In this document: positions 23,070-35,375 of the stretch, one piece after another
Layout of the letters: each line of letters starts with the position of its first letter
Numbering within the stretch: the first letter of the stretch is position 1
Assembly (NCBI GenBank): GCA_037974665.1
Contig: CM075764.1
Coordinates: forward strand, 87,104,825-87,168,824
DNA from: Ehretia macrophylla
Lineage: Eukaryota; Streptophyta; Magnoliopsida; Boraginales; Ehretiaceae
DNA: 64,000 bases
Direction: 5' to 3'
The notes under the pieces: model-generated
Told to the model about the DNA's origin: nothing
Database searches by the model: none
Seen by the model: the letters and a program-made list of their open reading frames with translations, nothing else
Translations under genes and position numbers: made by a program

Positions 23070-23585
23070 AGCAACGAGACCTCCGGGCTCGCCAGTATAT
23101 CTCGCCCACCGAGGTATTAGTGAGACCTCCAGTCAGAGGTAGGGCTTGCTGGTATATCTTGCCTACCAAATGTTATCATCCCTTCTCTTTCAAGACTCAT
23201 TGATCCTCCTACGGGTTGGGACCCAGTGATATCTTGGGAGAGCTAGGTTGTTAAATGTTACTAAAGCTTGATTGTATATCTTGTAACCATTGTTAAGGGA
23301 GGAAGTAACAGGACCTCTGGATTTGCCAGTATATCTCGACCCTCCCATTATTAATAGAGGAAGTGACGGGACCTCTGGGTTTGTCGGTATATCTTGACCC
23401 TCTCAGTATTGATTGAAGGCTTGTGTTAAATGTATTTTTGTGTGGTTATGTGCATGACTTGTTTCATGAACTGATTTCGAAAAGATAAAAGCATTTGTGA
23501 AAACCCTTTCTTCTCTTTCAAGACTCATTGATCCTCCTACGGGTCGAGACATAATGATATCTTAGGAGAGTTAAATTATTTAACA
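23070..23585. repeat. Direct repeats in GY6 LTR
   Basis: Three or four modules with the pattern GACCTCYGGRYTYGCCAGTATATCT occur in broken form at about 23,080, 23,120, 23,310 and 23,365, and the phrase CAAGACTCATTGATCCTCCT occurs twice (about 23,198 and 23,519). This is where other gypsy-type LTRs here carry the conserved CGGGTTGCC block, so it appears to be a locally duplicated form of that block. Confidence 0.65.
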
Positions 23586-24204
23586 GTTATTGAATCTTGA
23601 TTGCATATCTTGTATTCTCATTTGTGAGTTCTTGTGTGCGTGACATATTTTATCAAACTGATTGTGAAAAGATAAAACCTTTTCGAAAACCCTTCCTTGT
23701 TTTCCTCCTTACTGAGCTATATGCGAGGATCTAGCTCACCCCTCTTTCTAACAGTTTCAGGTGATGATTAGCCCAAGCAAGCCCCCATGTCTCGCCCCAA
23801 CTCGACCCCTCCTACAATCAGTCAGGACGCAACGGAATTTCGGCAGTATAACGACAGTAATTAGGACACCGAGGCTCTAAACCAACCTCTATAGAACGTC
23901 ATGCATCAACTTCACAAACCATACAACAAACAACTCCTCAATAAAATAACAACATACATCATAACCATATTATACAATAAACAGTCCTCGTTATATGCCT
24001 CCGTTCCAACATAATACGTGAACCCTTAATATACATTACAAAACATAATGAGCCAATCCAGCAACCTAAACATAGACAAAATAAAGACTACTAAGATTTC
24101 ATCAACTAATTCGTTATCTTTTCAACATCTTTTACATAATGAACAACAAAGCATATAAAAGTATAACAAATTAATATACAAGATAGTAAAACAATACAAC
24201 ACCA

Positions 24205-24303
24205 AGGATAAGACTCTGGAACATAGGACTCATCCACGTAAGGCACATTTTCCTCTTCAGGAGGCACGTACCCATAATCCTGCGAAAGTACACCTGTATG
24301 CAT
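24205..24303 (-). other. GY1 LTR microprotein region
   Basis: From an ATG at 24,301-24,303 the minus strand reads MHTGVLSQDYGYVPP, then EEENVPYVDESYVPESYP. Relative to the copies at 25,893, 33,332 and 49,598 nearly all base differences are silent. The surrounding LTR is a solo remnant and is treated as a fossil. Confidence 0.5.
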
Positions 24304-24704
24304 GCAATAATTGAGAGTGAGCTTATATAAAATAAGCTCAGCGAGGATCCGATAGATCTCGAGCAAGGTCTACTAAACTCCTTGGAAATAATCCTTTGAG
24401 TCAATAAACACACAATAACATCAATAATCATTATAAATGCAATAATAGTAATAACTGAAAACACATAATAAGGATACAATACATTTACTGATGAAGCTCC
24501 GTGCACCAATTCCATGCTCAACAACTCCTCCAAACTCAATGACACAATTCCTGAGGTACCTAGACCTAGACCCACACCCCATGGCCTCTCTGCCCATGCG
24601 AGATAGGGATTAGCCACGATAACTGTGCCCGCAGCCCAGGATGCCTCCCGAGGTGACACAACATTATCAAAGCTCACAACAATGAGACTTAACATAAATA
24701 AACC

Positions 24705-24925
24705 AAGAGATCAGCAACAAAAGTGCCCGATTCCCGTACTCAATAATCAATCAATAATCTGGGAGATCAGCAACAAAAGTGCCTGATTCCCGTACTCAAT
24801 AATCAATCAATAATCTGGGACATCAGCAACAAAAGTGCCCGATTCCCGTACTCAATAATCAATCAATAAATTGGGAGATCAGCAACAAAAGTGCCTGATT
24901 CCCGTACTCAATAATCAATCAATAT
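24705..24925. repeat. 56-bp hairpin tandem repeat, four units
   Basis: Four nearly identical units starting GAGATCAGCAACAAAAGTGC at about 24,705, 24,761, 24,817 and 24,873. Within each, GGGAGATCA and TGATTCCC pair around a loop containing ACAAAAGTGCC. The young GY1 LTRs have one such unit (near 26,422 and 33,861), so this is an expansion in this copy. Confidence 0.9.
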
Positions 24926-24959
24926 AACATCAATATTTAATTAAACAACAAACAACTAA

Positions 24960-24986
24960 GTTAGATGACAAAGTAGGCCATCTAAC
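24960..24986. other. Conserved LTR stem-loop
   Basis: GTTAGATG and CATCTAAC pair perfectly around ACAAAGTAGGC. On the minus (element) strand the loop reads GCCTACTTTGT. Matching structures with other stem sequences occur in nearly every gypsy-type LTR here. Confidence 0.65.
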
Positions 24987-25892
24987 CGAATATGCATTAA
25001 ACACACAATTAAACCCTAGTTTACCCATCATCAACTCACAATTCAATCACTCAACCACACCCAATCAACTAAGGCTCAATTCACCAATTAAAAGAAAAAC
25101 AACCTAATCTTCAAATAATCATATCTTACATTCTACTAATCCACACAACTCCAAATCAGTTTCAAACACTCACCCATTCAATCAACTACATTAGCCCCCT
25201 CGGAAACCAACTAAAACACATCCAAATCATGCCCAATAACCCTAAAACCCTAAGATGTCATGGCTGAAATTTTTGAATTTTGGCACGAACATCACAATCG
25301 AAAATTCGGTATTACAACAGCGCTACCACGTAATTAAAAAACTTTTAGAAATCGACGGCAATCGATTCCAATCAACACAACTCAATTTAATCAACTTTGA
25401 ACAAATTAATCAAATTTAAATACCCGAAAAATAAAAATTATGCTACAACTGATAAAAACTCGTAGTATTACAGCTAAATGATCCCTAGCATGCAATGTCA
25501 CGCCTCAACTCGACCCCACCTACGATCAGTTAGGACGCAACGGAATTTTGGCGGCATAACGACAGTAAACAGATTTTCGAGGTTCTAAACCAACCTCATA
25601 AAACATCATACATCCCGTAAATCCTCAATATAAACAACAAAAAACAACACAACCATATTATACGATAAAACATCCTCGTTATACGCCTCCGTTCCAACAT
25701 GACATACAATACCTCAACTTTATCATACATTTCAAAAGTAAGTTGAGACACAACTACAATTTAACCATAGACAAAAGGAAACCGCTAAGTTAACATCATT
25801 TGGTTCAACATCTTTCAATATCTATTACATTAAGAACCGTAAAGCATATAAAGTCTATTAAACTAATATACAAGACATTTAACAATATAAAG

Positions 25893-26006
25893 TCATGGAT
25901 AAGATTCGGGAACATATGACTCATCCACAAAAGGCACATTTTCCACATTCTCCTCTTCAGGAGGCACGTACCCGTAATCTTGTGAAAGTACACCTGAAAC
26001 ATGCAT
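25893..26006 (-). CDS. Putative 37-residue LTR microprotein, GY1 copy 1
   Basis: An ATG-started frame of 37 codons plus stop in the 3' LTR: MHVSGVLSQ, DYGYVPPEEENVENV, then PFVDESYVPESYP. It is acidic and rich in Tyr, Pro and Val, with no signal peptide or membrane segment. It lies 3' of the shared CACTGGGCTTAT...AAGCTCACTCTC block, in what would be the R/U5 half of the LTR, so in a genomic transcript it would be an upstream frame ahead of gag. Homologous frames in four other GY1 LTRs differ mainly at third codon positions. No known protein family is recognised; function is unknown. Confidence 0.5.
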   Translation of the reverse strand: MHVSGVLSQDYGYVPPEEENVENVPFVDESYVPESYP

Positions 26007-26533
26007 TAATAGAGAGTGAGCTTATATACATAAGCCCAGTGAGGATCCGATAGATCTCGACAGTATTCACTACGCTCCTTGGATTTAGTCCTTTGAGCAA
26101 GTAAACACACAACAACAATAATAACATAAATAAAGCTATCATCACATAACTATATGACCATTCAATAAGGATACTCTATTTGGTGTAGCTCCAAACGCCA
26201 TCACGATCTCAACCGTTCTTCTTATAACTCCTCATTACTCACGCACCCGAGGTACCTCACTATCCCCTTCCCTCCATGACATCTCCGTCATGCGAGCTGG
26301 GGGTAGCCTATGGCAGTCATGCCGGTTTCAACCCGACAGCCCGACGCTGCCCGAGAGGTGGCACACACATACCAAGGCTCCATTTCATCAATCATCATGC
26401 AAGCATAAATCGATCAATCAATTGGGAGATCAGCAACAAGAGTGCCCGATTCCCGCATTCAATAATAATCAATCAATAACATCAATATAACATCAATATA
26501 ACATCAATATAAAATTAAACATCAAACAACGTA

Positions 26534-26560
26534 GTTAGATGACAAAGTAGGCCATCTAAC
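26534..26560. other. Conserved LTR stem-loop
   Basis: GTTAGATG pairs with CATCTAAC around ACAAAGTAGGC in the 3' LTR of the GY1 element; the identical structure is at 33,973-33,999 in the 5' LTR. Confidence 0.65.
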
Positions 26561-27838
26561 CGGACATGCATAATATTCATAATTAAACTCTAAATTACTC
26601 AACAACAACTCACCATTCATCACTCGAACACTACCCAACCATCTAAGGCATCGTTCAAGAAATTAAAGAATGACAACCTAACTTCTAAAATTCATAACTT
26701 ACAATCTACTAATCCAAACATTACCAAATCAGTTCCTATCACTCACCCATTCAACCTACTACATTAGCCCTCTCGGAAATCCACCATAACAGCTCCAAAA
26801 CATGCCCGATAACCCTAAAACCCTATGACATCATGGCTGGATTTTCCGGATTTCCACACAAACAATGTAATCGAAAATTCGGCATTACAACAGCGCTAAC
26901 ACGTAATTATCAAGTATTTAGAAATCGACGGCAATCGATTTCGATCAACACAACTCAATTAAATCAACTTTGAACATTTTAATCAAAATTAAATACCCGG
27001 AAAATAAAAATTATGCTATATCCGACAGAAACTTGTAGTATTAGTATATAATGATCCCTAGCATGCAAGGAGCAATAATCTATCATCAGATTTCAATTCT
27101 AACGGTTCAATCTTCATTTATACGCAAAAACACAAAAATGACATTTTGAGATCTAGAATTTTTCTCTCACCTTAGATGCGATATAAGCCTAGGAATGCGT
27201 GCAATGCGTGCCCAACAAGCAGAATCCAAGTCGGTGCGAAGTTTCACGGACAAAAACTAGGTTTTTCTTTGAAAAATTGGATTGAAAGCTTAAGTTTTTC
27301 TCTTCTCTTTTCTCTCCTCTTCCTCTCGGCAATGTGTGTGTGTGTGGTGGTGTTTTTGTGTTGTGTGAGTGTGTGTTGAGGACATAAGCTTAAATGGTCA
27401 ACTATTTAATTAAAGTCAAAGTTATTTTAATAGGCATTTTTTGTATTTTTAATGACTTTAATTGCATTTTAGTGATCACCAAGTTAAAATTAATTATGCA
27501 ACCCCCAAGATATCTCAAGTGAGTTATTTTTAGGTGACAAGAAGTTTTACATTCAAAGAATTCCACCCGAGTCGGCTTAAAACTCGATTTTTGCAAAAGT
27601 CGGTGTAAAAACCCTAATAAATTCTTAAGCCGATTTTAAAACCGTTTTCATCAAACACAGGTCTATTAAAGTCCGTGGACTAGGTCTAGAAGGGTTAAAA
27701 AGACCAGTTTCAAAATTATAGCGGACGTGTTTCGAAAACACTATTCACTGAAAATCGACGATAAAATTTCTGACTCCGATTTTGATGAAAATTTCATGAA
27801 TGCACATTTAGCACGTATTAGAAGTATTGAAATCAAAA

Positions 27839-30800
27839 TTATAACTTTCTAGGTCCTATAGCACATAAACAGGTTATATGCACGCAAAACGAGGTAAAAC
27901 ACGTAAAACGAGATAAGCAAGAAAGTGGGGTTTCACATTCTCCCCCCCTTATAGAAATTTCGTCCTCGAAATTCTTACTTGATGTACGGAAAAGATCTGG
28001 GTATTGCTGCTGCATCTGATCTCGTCTCTCCCACGTAGCTTCCTCAATGCCGTGATGCTTCCACAACACCTTAACCATCGGAATCCTCTTCGACCTCAAC
28101 TCTCGGTCCATCTGATCTAGAATACGAATCGGACGCTCGTCATAAGTCAAATTCTCACGAAGCTGTAACGGCTCTGGCTCAAGAATATGAGAAGGATCCG
28201 GATTGTATTTCCGCAAATTAGACACGTGAAACACATCGTGGACATTAGAGAAGTTTTCCGGTAGAGCCAACCGATATGCCAACTTACCAACCCTGCCAGT
28301 AATCTCAAACGGCCCAACAAATCTCGGACTCAGCTTACCACCTTTACCATAACGAACAAACCCCTTTCGAGGAGACAATCTCAAGAAAACCCGATCTCCA
28401 ACTGCAAACTCCAAGTCTCGACGACGCTTATCAGCATAACTCTTGAATCTACTCTGCGCTGTAAGCATTCTCTGCCTGATCAACTGGACATTCTCGATCT
28501 TCTCAAGAAGTTCTGGCATGATAGTCGGATCAATAGTCTTCATCTCTCCTACCTCGTCCCAATACAAAGGTGAACGGCACTTACGACCGTAAAGAGCTGC
28601 AAAAGGTGCCATCCCAATAGTAGCTTGATAACTATTGTTATAGGCAAACTCGGCAAGTGGTAGATGTTTCTCCCAGTTCTTCCCAAAGTCCAGAACACAA
28701 GCCCTAAGCATATCTTCCAGAATCTGAATAGTCCGCTCAGACTGACCGTCGGTCTGTGGATGATACGCTGTACTGAAGTTCAACTGAGTACCCAAAGTCT
28801 CCTGAAGTTTCTCCCACAAACGAGAAGTAAATCGAGGATCTCGATCAGAGACAATACTAGATGGAATACCGTGAAGTCTAACAATCTGATCCAGATAAAG
28901 ATCCGTCAGCTTTGTAACCTCATCTCCTAACCTCATCGAGATAAAATGAGCTGTCTTCGTCAAACGATCCACGACAACCCAAACTGCATCATTATCCCTC
29001 GGTGATCTAGGCAAACCAGTGACGAAGTTCATCGTAATATGCTTCCATTTTCACTCTGGTATAGCCAACGGTTGAAGCAAACCTGCTGGTCGTTGATGTT
29101 CGGCTTTCACTCTCTGACAAGTCAAACATCTAGACACAAACTGAGCAACCTCCCTCTTCATGTTGTTCCACCAATAATGCTGTTTCAAATCCCGATACAT
29201 CTTGGTTCCACCGGGATGAATAGTATATTTAGAATTATGAGCTTCCTCCAGAATACCTCGTCTCAAGCCCGGTTCATCGGGAACACAAACCCTGTTCCGA
29301 AACCGAAGAATACCATCCTCATGCACTTTAAAGTCAGACTGATCATCCGTGATCTGATCCTTGATCTTCTGAAGGTTAACATCAAGCTGCTGAGCTTCCC
29401 TGATCTGAGACAACAATAAAGGCTGAATACGGAGATGTGAACACATCACCCCAACCTGAGTGAACTCTGGTCTCCAATAACTAAACTCCTCAAGAACCTC
29501 CCACTTCTTGACAGCCAAACAAGAAATACTAGCCTTCCGGCTGAGAGCATCTGCCACAACATTTGCCTTACCAGGCAGATAATTGATAGAACAATTATAA
29601 TCTCCAAGAAGCTCCATCCACCTCCGCTGGCGCATATTCAACTCCTTCTGTGAGAATAAATACTTAAGACTCTTATGATCAGTGAAAATCTCGAACTTAC
29701 TGCCCCACAGGTAATGACGCCACTTCTTGAGTGCAAAGACAACTGCTGCCAACTCAAGATCATGAGTCGGATAATTCACCTCATAAGGCTTCAACTTCCT
29801 GGAAGCATAGGCAATAACTCGGCCATCCTGCATAAGAACACATCCCAAGCCCTCCTTGGATGCATCACTGTAAATGACCATATTATCGGTCCCCTCTGGT
29901 AGAGCAAGTACTGGAGCGGTAGTTAACCTCTTTTTCAACTCCTGAAATCCACTCTCACACTTCTCGTCCCAATATAAAGGTAGTCCGTTTCTGAGTCAAC
30001 TTAGATAGTGGCCCCGCAATCTTTGAGAAGTCCTTGACAAACCTACGGTAATAACCCGCCAAGCGAAGAAAACTACAGACATCAGTAACACTCTCTGGCC
30101 GCTTCCAAGACATCACCGATTCAATCTTAGTGGGATCTACAGAAATACCACTCTGTGTAATAACATGGCCAAGAAAAGAAATCCGTCGCAGCCAAAATTC
30201 ACATTTGCTGAACTTGGCAAACAACTGATGCTCCTGCAACTTCTCTAATACAAGCCGTAGATGTTGCTCGTGCTCCAATTCAGATTTAGAATAGACCAAG
30301 ATATCATCAATAAAAATCACCACGAACTGGTCCAAGTACGGCTGAAAGACTCGATGCATAAGATCCATGAATGCTGCCGGTGCATTAGTCAAACCAAAGG
30401 GCATAACAACAAACTCATAATGCCCGTACCGAGTCCTGAAGGCAGACTTCGGAACATCGTCTGAGCGAATCCGAAGCTGATAATACCCCTGCCTCAAATC
30501 AAACTTAGAGTAGACTTTGGCTCCCTGAAGTTGATCAAACAACTCATCAATCAGTGGCAAAGGATATTTATTCTTGATAGTCACTTGATTCAAACCACGG
30601 TAATCTATACACAATCTCAAGGTACCATCCTTCTTCTTCACAAACAAAACAGGAGCTCCCCAAGGTGAAGAACTCTGCTGAATAAATCCTTTCTCCAACA
30701 ACTCCTGTAACTGAGTCTTCAACTCCTTCAACTCAGCTGGTGCCATCCGGTATGCCGATTTAGAAATAGGTTGAGTACCGGGAACAAGATTAATCACAAA

Positions 30801-32663
30801 CTCGATATCCCTATCTGGCGGCAATCCTGGCAACTCCTCGGGAAATACATTAGGATATTCCCGGATAATAGGGACTTCCTCTAGCTGTAGCTTAACAGAT
30901 GGCTTGTTGATCAAATAAGCTAGATAACCCGAACACCCTTTACTCACCAACTTAACGGCTTTAGTTGCTGAGATAACAAAACTCGTCTTAGCACCCCGGT
31001 TACCCGCTACCTCAACTACTGGCTGATCTGGCAAACGAAACTGTACTACCTTGGTTCTACAGTTCAACTGGGCATCATACTTAGAAAGCCAATCCATACC
31101 CAAGATAACATCATACCCCCGGATAGGAAATAAAATAAGGTCCGAAGGAAAATTATGCCCCTTAACATGTATTATACAATCCTTACATACTAAGCCAGTA
31201 ACATACTTATCAGTCAAAGAGGTACTAATTTCAACCACATAAGGCAATCTTTCAGGTTGCAATTTAACACGTTGTACACAAGCAGGAGTAATGAAAGAAT
31301 GCGTAGCACCAGAATCAATCAACACTTTAACAAGTTGATCAAGTATAAGAAAGTTACCTTCCACAACTACAGTCTCCTCAGGCATCTCCTCTAAGTCAAC
31401 TGCATAAGCCCGAGCCTGAACCCGCTGCTGCTGTGGTACACTGCCCGTAGGCCTACCCTGATAACCCTGAGTCGCTGCCCGACCCTCAGTCCTCGCATAC
31501 TTAGGGCAATCCCTCACCCTATGATCGATGCTACCACAACCCAAACATGTCCCTGCCTTTACCCTGCAGTCGGACTCTACATGCCCTGAGCGCTTGCAAT
31601 AATTACACTGCGATGATGTGGCACTAGCACTGCCCCTAGAATAACCAGAAGCTGAAGAAGCAGCTGATACAGCCTGCTGCTGAGGTCTCACCACACTAGG
31701 CCTGTACTGCTCCTGAGATTGGGCTGGCCTAAACTGAGTCTGAACCTGATATGCCCTCTGCTGAAACTGAGGCCGATAATAACTCTGCTGACTCTGTGGC
31801 CTAAAAGAACCCTGCTGGGCAGGTGGCCTGTAGACAACCTGTTGTACTGGAGGCCTATATAAAACCTGCTGGCCCGGTGGCTGATACGGCCTCTTACTAG
31901 GCTGACTGGAGACAATCTGATCCCCTTTCCTCTTCTCCAATCTAGAAGCTGCATCAAAAGCCTCAGTGAAAATATCATAACGATTCAGAGCCATCACATC
32001 CTGAATCTCGGGCCGCAACCCCAACATAAACCTGCGAGTCCTCCGCTCCTCATCTACCACATACTCCGGTGCATACCGGGACAATCGAGTAAATGTGGCC
32101 TCATATTGAGCCACTGTAGCATCTCCCTGGACCAAGGCTAGAAACTCGGCCTCTCTCCGTTCCCTGCAAATCCTCGGGACATACTTTGCCCGGAAAGCCA
32201 TCAGAAAGGTACCCCAAATATAAGGAATACCCTGTGCCGCCCAACTAGTCCTTACCGTGCGCCACCACTCCTCTGCCTCGTCATCTAACAAATACACGGC
32301 AAAAGAGACTTTCTGCTCATCAGTATAGCCAAGTGGATCATAAATCTTCTCCAACTTGCTAATCCATACCTCCGCCTTCCTATCATCCGGCTCCCCCTGA
32401 AATCTCGGTGGGTGATATCCTAAAAAGTCCTTCAGGGTACCACGCCCGTGGTTACCACCCTGAATATTCAGAAGCTGAGCCTGCATAGCCTGATTCTGGG
32501 CAGCCTGCCCTGCTAATAACTGTGCCTGACTAGCCACTAACTCTGCAATCCGCTCCATAGCGGCTCCAAATCGGTCATCACCCCCGTCACGGCCCGGTGC
32601 CACATTACTCGGAGTCTCATCAGTCAACTCAGGCCTACCTCTGGTTCTCGGTCGACCGGCCAT
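27839..32663 (-). pseudogene. GY1 gag-pol polyprotein region (chromovirus)
   Basis: The likely start is [16 protein letters not shown] at 32,661-32,663. Gag matrix/capsid-like sequence lies at about 32.0-32.3 kb. Two CCHC knuckles follow: [14 protein letters not shown] (31,566-31,607) and [14 protein letters not shown] (31,506-31,547). The aspartic protease has DSGATHSF (31,293-31,316). Reverse transcriptase includes [14 protein letters not shown] and the catalytic FIDDILVYS (around 30,303-30,314). RNase H spans about 29.93-29.56 kb ([22 protein letters not shown]). Integrase has an HHCC zinc module (about 29.24-29.11 kb), a DDE core with VVDRLTK, SDRDPRF and DGQSERT (about 28.98-28.72 kb), a GPY/F module, and a chromodomain-like tail (ELRSKRIPMVKVLWKH, EEATWE, about 28.13-28.0 kb). 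About two breaks split the frame, so it is probably not expressed as one protein. All catalytic motifs named are readable. Confidence 0.95.
27938..27950 (-). other. GY1 polypurine tract
   Basis: On the minus strand AAGGGGGGGAGAA abuts the 3' LTR start TGTGAAACCCC, as required for plus-strand DNA priming. Confidence 0.9.
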
Positions 32664-32912
32664 TCTACTAATCAAAGAGTTAGCACAGTTATAGCACGTA
32701 GACAGGTTATAAACAACTATTACCACATAAATAACAAACTCATATAAAACACATAATCAAATTGATCACATAATCACATAAGCACTTAAATCACATAATC
32801 ACTTAATCAATTAATCATACCAATACATATTTCATTTTTCTTTCCTTTCATACATATTTCATGCTAAGACCATTACCCACATTCCGAGAATACCCCGGCT
32901 GACAACTAACAT

Positions 32913-32926
32913 GAGCTCTGATACCA
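32913..32926 (-). other. GY1 primer binding site (initiator Met tRNA type)
   Basis: TGGTATCAGAGCTC on the minus strand lies seven bases inside the 5' LTR. The first twelve bases match the usual plant primer site complementary to the 3' end of initiator methionine tRNA. Confidence 0.9.
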
Positions 32927-32933
32927 CTTAAAC

Positions 32934-35375
32934 TGTCACGCCCCAACTCGACCCCACCTACGATCAGTCAGGACGCAACGGAATTTTGGCGGCATAACGA
33001 CAGTAAACATATTTCCGAGGTTCTAAACCAACCTCATAAAACATCATACATCCCGTAATTCCTCAATATAAACAACAACATACAACACAACCATATTATA
33101 TAATAAAACATCCTCGTTATACGCCTCCGTTCCAACATGACATACAATACCTCAACTTTAACATACATTTCAAAAGTAAGTTGAGACACAACTACAATTT
33201 AACCATAGACAAAAGGAAACCGCTAAGTTAACATCATTAGGTTCATCATCTTTTCAATATCTATTACATTAAGAACCGTAAAGCATATAAAGTCTATTAA
33301 ATTAATATACAAGACATTTAACAATATAAAGTCATGGATAAGACTCGGGAACATATGACTCATCCACAAAAGGCACATTTTCCACATTCTCCTCTTCAGG
33401 AGGCACGTACCCATAATCTTGTGAAAGTACACCTGAAACATGCATTAATAGAGAGTGAGCTTATATACATAAGCCCAGTGAGGATCCGATAGATCTCGAC
33501 AGTATTCACTACGCTCCTTGGATTTAGTCCTTTGAGCAAGTAAACACACAACAACAATAATAACATAAATAAAGCTATCATCACATAACTATATGACCAT
33601 TCAATAAGGATACTCTATTTGGTGTAGCTCCAAACGCCATCACGATCTCAACCGTTCTTCTTATAACTCCCCATTACTCACGCACCCGAGGTACCTCACT
33701 ATCCCCTTCCCTCCATGACATCTCCGTCATGCGAGCTGGGGGTAGCCTATGGCAGTCATGCCGGTTTCAACCCGACAGCCCGACGCTACCCGAGAGGTGG
33801 CACACACATACCAAGGCTCCATTTCATCAATCATCATGCAAGCATAAATCGATCAATCAATTGGGAGATCAGCAACAAGAGTGCCCGATTCCCGCATTCA
33901 ATAATAATCAATCAATAACATCAATATAACATCAATATAACATCAATATAAAATTAAACATCAAACAACGTAGTTAGATGACAAAGTAGGCCATCTAACC
34001 GGACATGCATAATATTCATAATTAAACTCTAAATTACTCAACAACAACTCACCATTCATCACTCGAACACTACCCAACCATCTAAGGCATCGTTCAAGAA
34101 ATTAAAGAATGACAACCTAACTTCTAAAATTCATAACTTACAATCTACTAATCCAAACATTACCAAATCAGTTCCTATCACTCACCCATTCAACCTACTA
34201 CATTAGCCCTCTCGGAAATCCACCATAACACCTCCAAAACATGCCCGATAACCCTAAAACCCTATGACGTCATGGCTGGATTTTCCGGATTTCCACACAA
34301 ACAATGTAATCGAAAATTCGGCATTACAACAGCGCTAACACGTAATTATCAAGTATTTAGAAATCGACGGCAATCGATTTCGAGCAACACAACTCAATTA
34401 AATCAACTTTGAACATTTTAATCAAAATTAAATACCCGGAAAATAAAAATTATGCTATATCCGACAGAAACTTGTAGTATTAGTATATAATGATCCCTAG
34501 CATGCAAGGAGCAATAATCTATCATCAGATTTCAATTCTAACGGTTCAATCTTCATTTATACGCAAAAACACAAAAATGACATTTTGAGATCTAGAATTT
34601 TTCTCTCACCTTAGATGCGATATAAGCCTAGGAATGCGTGCAATGCGTGCCCAACAAGCAGAATCCAAGTCGGTGCGAAGTTTCACGGACAAAAACTAGG
34701 TTTTCTTTGAAAAATTGGATTGAAAGCTTAAGTTTTTCTCTTCTCTTTTCTCTCCTCTTCCTCTCGGCAATGTGTGTGTGTGTGGTGGTGTTTTTGTGTT
34801 GTGTGAGTGTATGTTGAGGACATAAGCTTAAATGGTCAACTATTTAATTAAAGTCAAAGTTATTTTAATAGGCATTTTTTGTATTTTTAATGACTTTAAT
34901 TGCATTTTAGTGATCACCAAGTTAAAATTAATTATGCAACCCCCAAGATATCTCAAGTGAGTTATTTTTAGGTGACAAGAAGTTTTACATTCAAAGAATT
35001 CCACCCGAGTCGGCTTAAAACTCGATTTTTGCAAAAGTCGGTGTAAAAACCCTAATAAATTCTTAAGCCGATTTTAAAACCGTTTTCATCAAACACAGGT
35101 CTATTAAAGTCCGTGGACTAGGTCTAGAAGGGTTAAAAAGACCAGTTTCAAAATTATAGCGGACGTGTTTCGAAAACACTATTCACTGAAAATCGACGAT
35201 AAACTTTCTGACTCCGATTTTGATGAAAATTTCATGAATGCACATTTAGCACGTATTAGAAGTATTGAAATCAAAATTATAACTTTCTAGGTCCTATAGC
35301 ACATAATCAGGTTATATGCACGCAAAACGAGGTAAAACACGTAAAACGAGATAAGTAAGAAAGTGGGGTTTCACA
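32934..35375 (-). repeat. GY1 5' LTR
   Basis: A 2,442-bp LTR matching the 3' LTR apart from about 25 differences, followed on its right by the TGCAA target duplication. As the 5' LTR it would drive transcription leftwards. The donor-like CTAAG/GTGAGAG site, stem-loop (33,973-33,999) and microprotein frame (33,332-33,445) are all retained. Confidence 0.97.
33332..33445 (-). CDS. Putative 37-residue LTR microprotein, GY1 copy 2
   Basis: The same 37-codon frame as at 25,893-26,006, complete from ATG to stop, in the 5' LTR. Although this end of the LTR holds most of the differences between the two LTRs, the ones within the frame visible by eye are silent (for example in the Tyr codon of DYGY and near the stop). 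Confidence rests on comparison with the copies at 24,205, 15,674 and 49,598. Confidence 0.5.
   Translation of the reverse strand: MHVSGVLSQDYGYVPPEEENVENVPFVDESYVPESYP

Larger units (their letters stand above)
25496..27937 (-). repeat. GY1 3' LTR
   Basis: TG...CA-bounded 2,442-bp LTR. In minus-strand order it holds a TATA-poor promoter region, a CA-rich leader free of ATG codons ending CGCATCTAAG before GTGAGAG (boundary about 27,170), one hairpin unit, the stem-loop 26,534-26,560, GC-rich blocks near 26,225-26,350, and the microprotein frame 25,893-26,006. Most differences from the 5' LTR lie in the 450 bp at the low-coordinate end. Confidence 0.97.
25496..35375 (-). mobile_element. Young, nearly whole GY1 Ty3/gypsy chromovirus
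   Basis: A 9,880-bp element with LTRs 25,496-27,937 (3') and 32,934-35,375 (5'), both 2,442 bp, flanked by exact TGCAA duplications (25,491-25,495 and 35,376-35,380). On the minus strand it has a primer site TGGTATCAGAGCTC (32,913-32,926), gag-pol (32,663 leftwards) and a polypurine tract (27,938-27,950). By hand the LTRs differ at about 25 sites (about 1%), which with a grass-calibrated rate of 1.3e-8 suggests roughly 0.4 million years. It looks almost complete, with about two breaks in gag-pol. Domain order (RT before integrase) and a C-terminal chromodomain-like segment place it among chromoviruses, probably Tekay/Del-like. Confidence 0.97.

Noticed and set aside
24705-24925. CRISPR-like array
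   Set aside because: Units are contiguous direct repeats without unique spacers, inside a plant LTR.
32913-32926. Possible tRNA gene fragments at TGGTATCAGAGC sites (also 4,611, 43,351, 55,644, 59,948)
   Set aside because: These are primer binding sites next to LTRs; no cloverleaf-forming sequence surrounds them.
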